A stretch of 64,000 bases of DNA, taken from assembly GCA_965218625.1 (NCBI GenBank), contig CBDCLG010000009.1:1-64000 (forward strand), written 5' to 3'. The notes under the pieces are model-generated. The model was given only the letters and a program-made list of their open reading frames with translations. It made no database searches and was not told where the DNA came from. Shown one piece after another: positions 18,877-27,243 of this stretch. This DNA is from Bin5 sp965218625 (GTDB lineage Bacteria; Chloroflexota; Anaerolineae; Caldilineales; Caldilineaceae). Within the stretch, counting starts at the first letter, position 1; each line of letters opens with the position of its first letter. The position numbers were made by a program, and so were the translations under genes.

Positions 18877-18905
18877 TTGACAAGGGCTGAATTTTTATGT
18901 ATAAT
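18877..18905 (+). promoter_or_regulatory. Perfect consensus sigma-70 promoter
   Basis: TTGACA (18877-18882), a 17-base spacer and TATAAT (18900-18905) match the sigma-70 consensus in every base. It lies at the left edge of the IS1595-like element and drives towards the transposase and restriction-modification genes. The -35 box may lie just outside the candidate terminal inverted repeat. Confidence 0.8.
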
Positions 18906-19912
18906 AGTACTATAATCGGCTATTACATAGGAGAGAAACATGGCCCAGAAGGGAAAACACTACAGAAAAGGTATGTCGCTCAAGCAGTTGCTCAGGTGTT
19001 TCCGAACGACAAAACAGCAGAAGAATGGTTCATCAAGACTCGCTGGCCTAATGGTATCCGTTGCCCTCATTGCGATGGCGAAAACATCAAAGAGAATGCT
19101 TCGCATCCAACTATGCCATTTCGCTGCAACGACTGCAACAAACTCTTTTCGGTCAAGACCAATTCTGTCATGCACAGTTCAAAAATCGGCTATCAGAACT
19201 GGGCAATTGCTATTTACTTGGTAACAACCAGCATCAAAGGCGTCTCTAGCATGAAACTACATCGCGACTTGGAGATTTCACAAAAATCGGCTTGGCATAT
19301 GCTGAACCGCATTCGTGAATCCTACAGCGAAGTCAGCCCTATGTTTGATGGCGAGGTCGAAGTGGATGAGAGTTACTTCGGCGGCAAGGAAAGTAACAAG
19401 CACGCCAAAGACAAACTGAACGCAGGGCGCGGCACTGTTGGCAAGACTGCGGTTGTCGGCATGAAGAGCCGTGATACGAACGAAGTGCAGGCCCAGGTTG
19501 TGGAATCGACCAACAAGGAAACTTTGCAGGATTTCGTGGTGGAGAACACGACACCCGACACAACCGTCTACACAGACGAGGCCAGAGCGTACTCAGGGCT
19601 TCCAAGAGAGCATCAGACAGTAGGACACAGTGTAGGTGAGTTTGTGCGGAAACAGGCACACACGAACGGCCTGGAGTCCTTCTGGGCCATGTTGAAGCGC
19701 GGCTACACAGGCACCTATCATCATATGAGCCCCAAACACCTTCACCGCTACGTTGACGAGTTTGCGGGGCGGCATAATGATCGCCCGTCAGACACGATAG
19801 CGCAAATGGAAAACATGGTGCAGGGGATGACAGGAAAGCGCCTTCGCTACGCCGATTTGATTGCTGGTGGCCCAGCATACTAGGAAATCAAAAAACGACA
19901 CAGATTCAGCGC
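18884..19912 (+). mobile_element. IS1595-like insertion sequence
   Basis: An IS1595/ISXO2-type transposase is flanked by short candidate terminal inverted repeats: GCTGAATTTTTATGT from 18886 and its partial mirror (GCTGAATCTGTGTCG on the minus strand) ending at 19910, matching at 10 of 15 positions. No 8-base target-site duplication could be seen. The boundaries are therefore provisional. The element marks the left end of an AT-richer island. Confidence 0.55.
18940..19883 (+). pseudogene. IS1595-family transposase, frameshifted near the start
   Basis: The protein has the IS1595 layout: an N-terminal zinc ribbon (CPHCDGE and CNDCNKLF) and a DDE/ISXO2 catalytic domain (FDGEVEVDESYFGGKE; VYTDEARAYSGL; the final acidic residue near NGLESFWAMLKRG). 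ATG 18940, with AGGAGAG upstream, opens a normal-looking IS1595 start, MAQKGKHYRKGMSLKQL. After about 16 codons the frame breaks: the conserved AQVFPNDKTAEEWF continues in the +1 frame. One missing base near 18988-18992 explains this (944 bases is one short of 315 codons). An uninterrupted frame from ATG 18897 exists but has no ribosome-binding site and an unrelated N-terminus. Confidence 0.75.
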
Positions 19913-19985
19913 GATTGGATTCCACAGGGAAAAAGCAAGGGAATTGGTATGCCTTACTACATAGTACAATGCGGTGGAACCTTCG

Positions 19986-22403
19986 ATGGATAAGACGCTG
20001 AGTGAAGTAAATTTGCAGTGGTACTATGACGTGTTGAATGATATAGGATGCGACACTGTATCTTGTGATCGTGCTGCAAATACGGTGACTTATCATCGCG
20101 AAATCAAGTCCCATGAAAACCGCACCCGGAATGCAGGAGCGGAAGAACTAGCTCATGCAATAATTGTCGCGTTGCTCGCCTCAGAGAAATACAAATACGA
20201 TAGGGGCTCTCTGGGCCACGAAATTCATTTTGCCCACGGCAGCAAAGGAAGTAAAGCAGATGAAGTAGATATCCTGATTTGGGATGACGACGAGCTTCCC
20301 TTTGCGATGATAGAAGTTAAGTCGGCCACGAAATATGAAGTTGAGAAGGATGATGCTATCCGACACCAGCTTTTCGGGACCGCACCACTCGTCGGAACAC
20401 CTAAACTCATTGTCTATGCGACGGTGATGCCCGACGGGCCAACACCGGAAATTCAAGCCGTTTGCATCGACTATACTCTATACAAAGATTTCGATGCCTG
20501 GGATGCCGCTGGCCAGCCACATTCAAAAGAAGTGCCTGTGGCATACCAAGACTTGTCGTTCACTCCGTATCGAAATGCTGGCGATCTCGATCTCAACTTC
20601 ACAAGTACATCTGCTGACTTTCGGACAATCGCAACAGCGTTCCACAATGAATTTTTTGGCGAACACCCGGACAATACGCTATTCGAAAATTTGCTGAAGT
20701 GTTTGTTGGCAAAGATATACGACGAACGTACTTGCAAGAAGGGAGATGATTACGAGTTTCAGGTGTTTTATCGCAACCACAAACCGGAAAACGCGGGAAT
20801 GGTTTTCGAGAGAGTAAACTCTCTCTATCGGCAAGCATATGAACGCTATGTCGATCCATCAGCTTCCGATGTGAACGAGATAGACCGCAGAGATTTTTCC
20901 GAAGAAAACGTTAAGTCAGTAGTTCAAGCACTTCAGGGGATTTCCATTACCAAAGGGGCGGCCCGGAATGGAGACGTAATCGGTGCCTTCTTTGAAGAAA
21001 TCTTACGGGCGGGGTTCAAGCAGGATCGCGGGATGTACTTCACCCATGACAACATTGTCCGATTCATGATCGAGGCACTTGGTTTAGGGGAAATGACTAG
21101 AGAGATCTGGGATTCTTCCAACCACCCAGAAAACCGATTGCCCTACGTCATCGATCCGGCCTGTGGGTCAGGCACTTTTCTCCTCCATGCGATGGGGTGC
21201 ATAACTGCAACTGTTCGGGATAACATGTCTGAATTTGCCAGTGATTATGACTCACAGTTCTTCTTCAATAAAGAGTTCAACGATGATCAACCTAATTCCT
21301 GGGCCGAAAAGTTTCTCTATGGTTTTGATCCAAAGTTCATTATGGCCGTTACAGCGAAAGTTAATATGGTGTTGCACGGGGACGGATCTGCCCATATTTT
21401 CAGGGAAGATGCCTTCAAGCCTTTGTCCAAGTACGGCGATCCAAGGTTGCGGCCTTGTGCAGAGCAATCACGTTCTGTAGGGCGGGCAGTTTATTCTCCC
21501 GATCTTTGTGAACGGTTCGATGTCGTCGTGTCGAATCCCCCTTTTAGCGTCACGCTCCCAGTAGAGACACAGAGAACGCTGGAATCGGCGTTTTCGCTAC
21601 CTAAAACCACACCCAGCGAGGGGTTGTTTGTGGAGCGATGCTTTCAATTATTGAAATCGGGCGGACGCCTAGCAGTAGTCTTGCCTGAATCGCTTTTGAA
21701 TACCAAGACCATGAGTAGTGTTCGTTTGTTGCTGTATCGCTTCTTCCATATTCGGGCCATTGTCTCTCTCCCCCGGAATGTCTTCATTGATACGCCGACC
21801 CAAACGAGTTTGCTATTTGCAGAGAAGAAGACACGGTCGCAGATCGCGGCATGGGATCATGCTTGGGCCAATCAAGAAGAAGCTGTGAGTAGGGCACTGA
21901 GTCAGGCTCGTCGCATCCTCACAAAAAGAGAAGCTCAGTCCCGATCCGCCTCGGAAGTGGCCGAGCGTTTCTTGTCCGCCCTGGCTGGCATCATCACTGG
22001 CAGGGAGTGGATAAGCAAGAGGGGTAAATCACCAGAGTTGTTAAACCTGTCCTGTAACTGGGGAAACAGGGAAGGCATGGCGGCGGCGGAATACTATCGT
22101 CCCTTAATGAATACCGCGGATTTCAAGAGTTTGTGTCTTCATACCATTTTTCGGAACTTAGTTGGGCAAATGGATTATTCTTTTGCAGCCTATGAAGTGG
22201 CCGAAGTAGGTTTCAAACTCAGCAAGAGAAAGGAGAAACCTAAACCGAACCACCTCTGCCATTTCGTAGGCAAGGAATCGGGGCAAACCATTTACAATTT
22301 GCATACCTCAGACGAACCATATGAGATGCAGGTTGTTCCGGATCACCCTCAGTTGGTACTCGACTTCATGCGTCGTGATATAAAGTGGGGCAATGAAATA
22401 TGA
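19986..22403 (+). CDS. Fused nuclease-N6-adenine DNA methyltransferase (type IIG/IIB-like RM subunit)
   Basis: The 805-residue protein joins two activities. Residues about 30-150 resemble the type I R-subunit N-terminal nuclease, with a PD-(D/E)xK-like pattern (DEVDILIW ... MIEVKSA). An HsdM-like helical region and the methyltransferase follow, with motif I (DPACGSGTF, about residue 390) and motif IV (SNPPF, about residue 515). One chain could therefore cut and methylate, as in BcgI-like and type IIG enzymes. GTG 19974 is an alternative start; neither has a strong ribosome-binding site. The specificity gene overlaps its end by 4 bases. Codon use is AT-richer than flanking genes, which suggests transfer. 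Confidence 0.82.
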   Translation: MDKTLSEVNLQWYYDVLNDIGCDTVSCDRAANTVTYHREIKSHENRTRNAGAEELAHAIIVALLASEKYKYDRGSLGHEIHFAHGSKGSKADEVDILIWDDDELPFAMIEVKSATKYEVEKDDAIRHQLFGTAPLVGTPKLIVYATVMPDGPTPEIQAVCIDYTLYKDFDAWDAAGQPHSKEVPVAYQDLSFTPYRNAGDLDLNFTSTSADFRTIATAFHNEFFGEHPDNTLFENLLKCLLAKIYDERTCKKGDDYEFQVFYRNHKPENAGMVFERVNSLYRQAYERYVDPSASDVNEIDRRDFSEENVKSVVQALQGISITKGAARNGDVIGAFFEEILRAGFKQDRGMYFTHDNIVRFMIEALGLGEMTREIWDSSNHPENRLPYVIDPACGSGTFLLHAMGCITATVRDNMSEFASDYDSQFFFNKEFNDDQPNSWAEKFLYGFDPKFIMAVTAKVNMVLHGDGSAHIFREDAFKPLSKYGDPRLRPCAEQSRSVGRAVYSPDLCERFDVVVSNPPFSVTLPVETQRTLESAFSLPKTTPSEGLFVERCFQLLKSGGRLAVVLPESLLNTKTMSSVRLLLYRFFHIRAIVSLPRNVFIDTPTQTSLLFAEKKTRSQIAAWDHAWANQEEAVSRALSQARRILTKREAQSRSASEVAERFLSALAGIITGREWISKRGKSPELLNLSCNWGNREGMAAAEYYRPLMNTADFKSLCLHTIFRNLVGQMDYSFAAYEVAEVGFKLSKRKEKPKPNHLCHFVGKESGQTIYNLHTSDEPYEMQVVPDHPQLVLDFMRRDIKWGNEI

Positions 22404-23107
22404 ACAAGGCATGGCCCAAAGTACATACTTCCTCGCTCGTTGCAATTGCCGAGACTTATTCATTTCGCTGTGATTCTAAACAGGCCAACCGCGATGAGCG
22501 TACCCAACTGAGACGTGTTACTTCACAAGATTTCTTCTATCTCAACGAATTCCTTCCCATGCCCTTTATCAAGGGAAATCAACCTCAATACCTTGAGGTG
22601 GCAACAGATGAATCGGTTCCGGTAATCAATACACTTTCCATTCAGAACCTATCTTTACATCCCGAACACTGTCGCCATATTAGACGAGAAGATTTCGAGT
22701 TGATCTCACCCCAACGCAAGGTAGGATTTGACGACGTGCTTCTAACGGTTGATGGTGGTGTCAGTATAGGAAAACCTTGCCGATTCGATCTTGATGGAGA
22801 ATACACTGTAGATAGCCATGTAGCTATCCTCCGTCCTGCCTTATTGTCGCCGATTGTTATAGTCTATCTCTTAGCATCCCCTCTGGGACAGATGCAGTTT
22901 CGCCGGGCGGAGTCGGGGGCAAGTGGTCAGACTACGGTCACGGAAGCAGATATTCGACGATTTGTCTTTCCCCGCGAAATCCTCACCACGATTGATCAAT
23001 TCTGTCATTCTGCCGAAGCGGAGCGGCAGGCTATCCAGGAAGAGCGACATAGATTGGACCGCCGCGAGCAGGCGATATGGGATAAACTACAGATGTTTGA
23101 GAGTTGA
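22400..23107 (+). CDS. HsdS-like specificity subunit, half size
   Basis: The 235-residue protein has one target-recognition domain (ending FDLDGEYTVDSHVAIL and GASGQTTVTEADIRRFVFP) and one C-terminal coiled-coil-like helix (AEAERQAIQEERHRLDRREQ). That is half of a classical two-domain HsdS. Half subunits can dimerise and then recognise palindromic bipartite sites. Its ATG overlaps the methyltransferase stop (ATGA), so the two are translationally coupled. It gives the neighbouring nuclease-methylase its DNA specificity. Alternatively it is a truncated two-domain protein; the downstream 180 bases show no second domain. Confidence 0.82.
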   Translation: MNKAWPKVHTSSLVAIAETYSFRCDSKQANRDERTQLRRVTSQDFFYLNEFLPMPFIKGNQPQYLEVATDESVPVINTLSIQNLSLHPEHCRHIRREDFELISPQRKVGFDDVLLTVDGGVSIGKPCRFDLDGEYTVDSHVAILRPALLSPIVIVYLLASPLGQMQFRRAESGASGQTTVTEADIRRFVFPREILTTIDQFCHSAEAERQAIQEERHRLDRREQAIWDKLQMFES

Positions 23108-23287
23108 ATGCTTCAAAACCGATAGGAAGATGATTTCCATACCTACAAAGAGAAGAGGGAAGCGTATCGAACTGGTTCGTGAATAGTCCAACGAGAATCC
23201 TGCGAAGCAGCCAATGGCTTGTTCGTCAAGCCCAAAACTACCAATTTCCATCGAGAAAAGTCCGCGCAATAATCAGGAGTAATTCAG

Positions 23288-23467
23288 ATGACCAAGCGAA
23301 GGAAACGAAAAAAGACAGAGGAACGACTAGGCGATGAGGAATATAGCCCGCAAAAGAGGCGACGCGGACGGCCAGAGAAACCGCTCAAAATTGACGATAC
23401 GCCAGAGAATGTTGCCCGCTCCCTGTTTGGGATGCCTCCCATCAAAGCGAACAAGCAGAACACTTGA
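23288..23467 (+). CDS. Small basic RM-associated protein
   Basis: ATG 23288, with AGGAG nine bases upstream, opens a 59-residue protein. The N-terminus is strongly basic (TKRRKRKK), and a RRRGRPEKPLKIDDTPENVA segment in the middle is followed by SLFGMPPIK. I recall short proteins with a GRPEKPLKID-like motif beside restriction-modification genes, but this could not be checked. It may bind DNA or modulate expression of the module; that is inference. It is the last gene of the island. Confidence 0.6.
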   Translation: MTKRRKRKKTEERLGDEEYSPQKRRRGRPEKPLKIDDTPENVARSLFGMPPIKANKQNT

Positions 23468-23508
23468 TGGCCGAAAAACAGTCCTTGTCAACCTCTAAAT
23501 CGTACTTT

Positions 23509-23520
23509 GGATTATAATCC
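23509..23520. other. 12-base palindrome at the island's right edge
   Basis: GGATTATAATCC is a perfect palindrome containing a TATAAT core. It lies just after the small basic protein and before sequence typical of the chromosome. It could be a binding site, a boundary relic or chance. Confidence 0.3.
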
Positions 23521-23595
23521 CCTTTCCGATTTATCCGACACGGAGGGCAACTGCAAGCAGTCGGTCTGTCGCCGGCGCGACCCGAGACCAACGGC

Positions 23596-24942
23596 CTACT
23601 TTCCGTTCGCTTCATTGATGAGAGTGGCGGCCTGCAGGACGGCCACCTCCGGCGCGGCGGCGCGGTCGAGCGTCTGGGCGATCATTTCTTCGGCATAGCC
23701 CCAGACCTCGTCCATTTCGGCGAGGTGGGGCAGGGGCAGGGCGGTGGCGGCCTGAAAGGTAAAGCCTGTCAACAGCTTGTCGCCGCCGAGGTCGGCGTCC
23801 TTGTGCGCGGGCAGGCGGCCGGCGATCTGCGCCAGCTGCGACGCGCTCTCGGCGCTGGTTATGTGTCGCGCCAGCGCGAGGGCGTGCTCCTGCTTCTCGG
23901 CGGGGACAGCGGCATTGAGGAAGACGCCGTCGGCGCCCAGCCAGGGGCGGGCAGGACCGGCCGGGCCGTCCGGGAGCGGCGCAACGCCGAGGTCTGCGCC
24001 GAACCGCTCGCGCAGTTCGTGGATACTCCACGGGCCGTCGATGAGGAGGGCGAATTCCTCCTTCTTGAAGCGGTCCATCAACATGCCGTAGTCGAGGGCC
24101 GCGAAGATGCCGGGCGTCTCCTGGGCGCGCAAGAGCCAGGCCAGGAATTCGGCGGTCCCGGTGGACTGGTCGAGGACGACGCGACCATTTTCGTCAAAGA
24201 GGGCGCCGCCGTAGGCCGGGACAGCCCAGAAGAGGTGGTAGAAGTTGGTGTAGATGCCGATTCCCTGGGAGGGCGAGGCCTGCGCCAAGTCGATGATGTC
24301 GTCGGTGGCGGCCGGCAGGGCCTCATCGGCCAGCAGGCGTCTGTTGTAGTAGAGGGCTACCAGCTCGTAGTGTGTGGGCAGGCCGTAGAGCTGGCCGCGC
24401 CAGGAGAGGTTTTCAACGGCCGCGGGGACAAATTGGGCCCGTTCCTGAGCGGGGACCCAAGTGTCCAGCGGCAGCAGGAGGTCTTCCGCCGCGAGCTGGC
24501 GCAGCCACCAGCCGGGCGCCATGAGCAGGTCCGGCCCGCCGCCGGCCTTGGCGGCCTCGTTGTAGGCCTGGGCGAGGTCGCCGTATGCCACGAAGTGCGA
24601 CTGTACGCGGATGTCGAGGCGATCCTGCAGGAAGCGGGTCAGGATTTGGGTCAGGGCGTCGGCCTCGCTGCCGGTCCAACTGTGCCACAGCTCGATTGAC
24701 GTCGCGGCCGATGCGGGCGCGGGCTGCGAGGCTACGGGCGTGCTGACGGCGGTTGGCGTTGCCGTGGCCGTGGCGGATGCTGTGGGCACGAATTCGACGG
24801 CTGGGTCGAGGTCGGTCGAGGCGTCCGGCGGCGCGGTCGACCAGCCGTCGGGCCAGCGCGAGGAGATTACGAGGACGGCCGAGACGGCCAACACGTTCAG
24901 TAAGGCGAGCGTCCAGAAGAGACGCCAACGGAAACGGGACAT
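23596..24942 (-). CDS. Extracellular solute-binding protein, family 1 (sugar type)
   Basis: The 448-residue protein starts with a membrane-spanning signal/anchor (LFWTLALLNVLAVSAVLVI) and a Thr/Pro/Ala-rich linker to about residue 80. The binding-protein fold follows, with the usual SIELWHSWTGSEADAL opening. No lipobox cysteine is seen, so it may stay anchored by its N-terminal helix. Such proteins capture oligosaccharides for CUT1 ABC importers. No permease or ATPase adjoins it. It follows aroQ by 108 bases on the same strand, at the distal end of the aromatic operon. Confidence 0.82.
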   Translation of the reverse strand: MSRFRWRLFWTLALLNVLAVSAVLVISSRWPDGWSTAPPDASTDLDPAVEFVPTASATATATPTAVSTPVASQPAPASAATSIELWHSWTGSEADALTQILTRFLQDRLDIRVQSHFVAYGDLAQAYNEAAKAGGGPDLLMAPGWWLRQLAAEDLLLPLDTWVPAQERAQFVPAAVENLSWRGQLYGLPTHYELVALYYNRRLLADEALPAATDDIIDLAQASPSQGIGIYTNFYHLFWAVPAYGGALFDENGRVVLDQSTGTAEFLAWLLRAQETPGIFAALDYGMLMDRFKKEEFALLIDGPWSIHELRERFGADLGVAPLPDGPAGPARPWLGADGVFLNAAVPAEKQEHALALARHITSAESASQLAQIAGRLPAHKDADLGGDKLLTGFTFQAATALPLPHLAEMDEVWGYAEEMIAQTLDRAAAPEVAVLQAATLINEANGK

Positions 24943-25050
24943 CAGTGTCGTAGGCGATGTCGCGCGCGCTGGTCGCGCGCGCCGGGCGTTCTTGGTTCAG
25001 TATTCGTTCGGGCCGGTTCAGTGCAGTATGATCAAGAGTCGAGGCTGCAC

Positions 25051-25497
25051 TCAATCGACCTGTTTCTCGTTCAGATGCGCCAGCAGCCCCTGCAGTCCCA
25101 GCAGGTAGCTGCGCCAGCCAAAGCCGCTGATCTGGCCGACACAGACCGGCGCGATGACCGAGCGGTGGCGGAACTCTTCGCGGCTGTGGACGTTGCTCAG
25201 GTGGACTTCGACGGCGGGCAGGGCGACCCCGGATATGGCATCTCGAAGGGCATAGGCGTAGTGGGTGAAGGCGCCGGGATTGAAGAGAAGGCCGTCCGCC
25301 CATTTGCGGGCGCCGTGTATTTCATCGATCAGCACGCCTTCGTGGTTGCTCTGGACGGCGCGGGTTTCGTTTTCGGGCCCGGCCTCGTCGACCAGCGCGC
25401 GGTTGATCTTATCGAGGCTAACGTGCCCGTAGATCGACCGTTCGCGCGTGCCGAGCAGATTCAGATTGGGACCGTGCAGCACCAGGATTTTCGCCAT
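25051..25497 (-). CDS. aroQ: 3-dehydroquinate dehydratase, type II
   Basis: Removes water from 3-dehydroquinate, the third shikimate step. The 148-residue protein is the right size for the dodecameric type II enzyme. The key motifs are HGPNLNLLGTRE, QSNHEG, NPGAFTHYAYALRDA (conserved Asn and His) and EVHLSNVHSREEFRH. The start at 25497 places the methionine directly before AKILVLHG, as in homologues. It lies 80 bases after the aroKB fusion. Confidence 0.95.
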   Translation of the reverse strand: MAKILVLHGPNLNLLGTRERSIYGHVSLDKINRALVDEAGPENETRAVQSNHEGVLIDEIHGARKWADGLLFNPGAFTHYAYALRDAISGVALPAVEVHLSNVHSREEFRHRSVIAPVCVGQISGFGWRSYLLGLQGLLAHLNEKQVD

Positions 25498-25577
25498 GGG
25501 TCGCTCTCGTGTTGGCTGTGGCAAATCGGTTCGGCCGCAGCGGATTGCGGGCTGCGGCGGTTAAATCAACTCAGCGG

Positions 25578-27203
25578 TTATGTCAGCACGGACGCCAGCG
25601 CGTCGCGTACAAAGTCCGCGCCGGGGTCGTCGATAATGACGGCATCTCCGATTTCCCGGGGGATGATCAGACGCAGCATTTTGCCCTGGCGCTTTTTGTC
25701 CCGGAACATCATCGTGTAGACCTCGTCCAGGTCGAGGCCGCTGGCCGACGTGGGCAGGCCCAACCTTTCGAGACAGTTTTCGATGCGGTCGGCGGTGGAC
25801 TGGTCGCACCGATCCAGGGCCACTGCCATGCGGGCGGCGGCGACGGTACCGACGGCGACGGCTTCGCCGTGGCGCAGACGGTAGCCGCTGACCTGTTCGA
25901 TGGCGTGGCCGAAAGTGTGGCCGAGGTTGAGGGTTGCGCGCCGGCCGCGCTCGAATGGGTCTTCGATCACGACGTCGACCTTCACGCGGACGGCGTCGGC
26001 GATCATGTGGGTCAGGTTGGTGGGGCCTTCTTCTTCCAGCTGGCGGAAGAGCTCGGGCGCTCCCAGGATGCCGTGCTTTGCGGTTTCGGCGAGTCCGGCG
26101 CGGAACTCGGCCGCGGGCAATTCGTCCAGGACGTCGGGGTCGATGATCACGACTGCGGGCTGTTTGAAGGCGCCGACAAGGTTTTTGCCCTGGGGCAGGT
26201 CGACGCCGGTCTTGCCGCCGACGGAGGCGTCAACCATCGACAGCAAGGAGGTGGGGACCTGCACAAAGGGCGCGCCGCGCAGGTAGGTAGCGGCGGCGAA
26301 ACCGGCCATGTCGCCAATGACGCCGCCGCCGAGCCCGATGATGGGGCTGCGGCGGTCGAGCCCGGCGGCGACGAACTGATCGTAGAGGCCCTGAATGGTT
26401 GCCAGCGTCTTGTGCGCTTCGCCTTCGGGAACGACGCAGAGGACGGGTGCGTAGCCCTCCTGTTTGAGGCTATCGCTCAGCGTCTCGGCGTAGTGGGCGG
26501 CGACATCGGCGTTGGTGACGATGGCGGCCTGGCCTTTTGCCAGGTTTCGATTGGCGAGAAGCCGGCCCGAATGCGCCAGGATTCCCTCGCCCAGGCAGAT
26601 GTGATAGTGGCCTTCGGGCGTTGGAACGGTGATGCGCGTCATGCCTTCGATTTCGTTGTTGCCGGCCAGAGTGTCGAAGACGCGATCGGCGACTGCTGCG
26701 GCTTCGACGCCGTCGGTCGGCACGTGCAGGGGAATGCGCGCGTAGGCCTCGCGGCGGCTGAGCAGGAGCCTCTCGATGTTGCGCCTTTTTTCGTCGCGGT
26801 CGCCCGGCAGAAGGGGGCGGTCCTCGACGGACTCGACTCTCTCCAGCACGGTGTCAATGCCGGCGGTCAGACAGATGATTGGCCCGCTTTCGGCAAGGGA
26901 CTGCCGGTTCTCGTCGTTTACCAGGGCGCCGCCGCCGGTCGCGATCACGAGACCGGACTTGCTCGCCAGCTGCTGGCAGAGGCGGGCCTCGGCCAGGCGG
27001 AAGACCTCTTCGCCGTCGTCGGCGAAGACCTCGGCTATGGTCTTGCCCAGCTCGGCCTCGAGGCAACTGTCCATATCGACGAGCCGTCGTCCCAGGCGCT
27101 CGGCCAGGATGCGCCCGACGGTGGTTTTGCCGGTTCCCATGAAGCCTGTGATCGTCAGGTTGGCGCCGTCGGCTATGTGGATATCGTGTGTTTGCATCGT
27201 CAT
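25578..27203 (-). CDS. aroKB: Shikimate kinase - 3-dehydroquinate synthase fusion
   Basis: One 541-residue chain holds two shikimate-pathway enzymes. Residues 1-175 are shikimate kinase, with the P-loop GFMGTGKTTVG (about residues 20-30), the substrate-binding VDMDSCLEAELG and ATGGGALV. After a short linker, residues about 185-541 are 3-dehydroquinate synthase, with GGGVIGDMAGFAAATYLRG, SVGGKTGVD and the zinc-site region NLGHTFGHAIE. The two activities act at steps 5 and 2, so the fusion is not of consecutive enzymes. Both active sites look intact. ATG 27197 (third residue) is an alternative start. Confidence 0.94.
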   Translation of the reverse strand: MTMQTHDIHIADGANLTITGFMGTGKTTVGRILAERLGRRLVDMDSCLEAELGKTIAEVFADDGEEVFRLAEARLCQQLASKSGLVIATGGGALVNDENRQSLAESGPIICLTAGIDTVLERVESVEDRPLLPGDRDEKRRNIERLLLSRREAYARIPLHVPTDGVEAAAVADRVFDTLAGNNEIEGMTRITVPTPEGHYHICLGEGILAHSGRLLANRNLAKGQAAIVTNADVAAHYAETLSDSLKQEGYAPVLCVVPEGEAHKTLATIQGLYDQFVAAGLDRRSPIIGLGGGVIGDMAGFAAATYLRGAPFVQVPTSLLSMVDASVGGKTGVDLPQGKNLVGAFKQPAVVIIDPDVLDELPAAEFRAGLAETAKHGILGAPELFRQLEEEGPTNLTHMIADAVRVKVDVVIEDPFERGRRATLNLGHTFGHAIEQVSGYRLRHGEAVAVGTVAAARMAVALDRCDQSTADRIENCLERLGLPTSASGLDLDEVYTMMFRDKKRQGKMLRLIIPREIGDAVIIDDPGADFVRDALASVLT

Positions 27204-27243
27204 GGAAGTGTGTGCGATTGCAGGTTTATTCCCTGGCTGCGAT

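Noticed and set aside
18897..18939. ATG 18897 as the true transposase start
   Set aside because: No ribosome-binding site and an N-terminus unlike IS1595 proteins; ATG 18940 fits better, with a frameshift.
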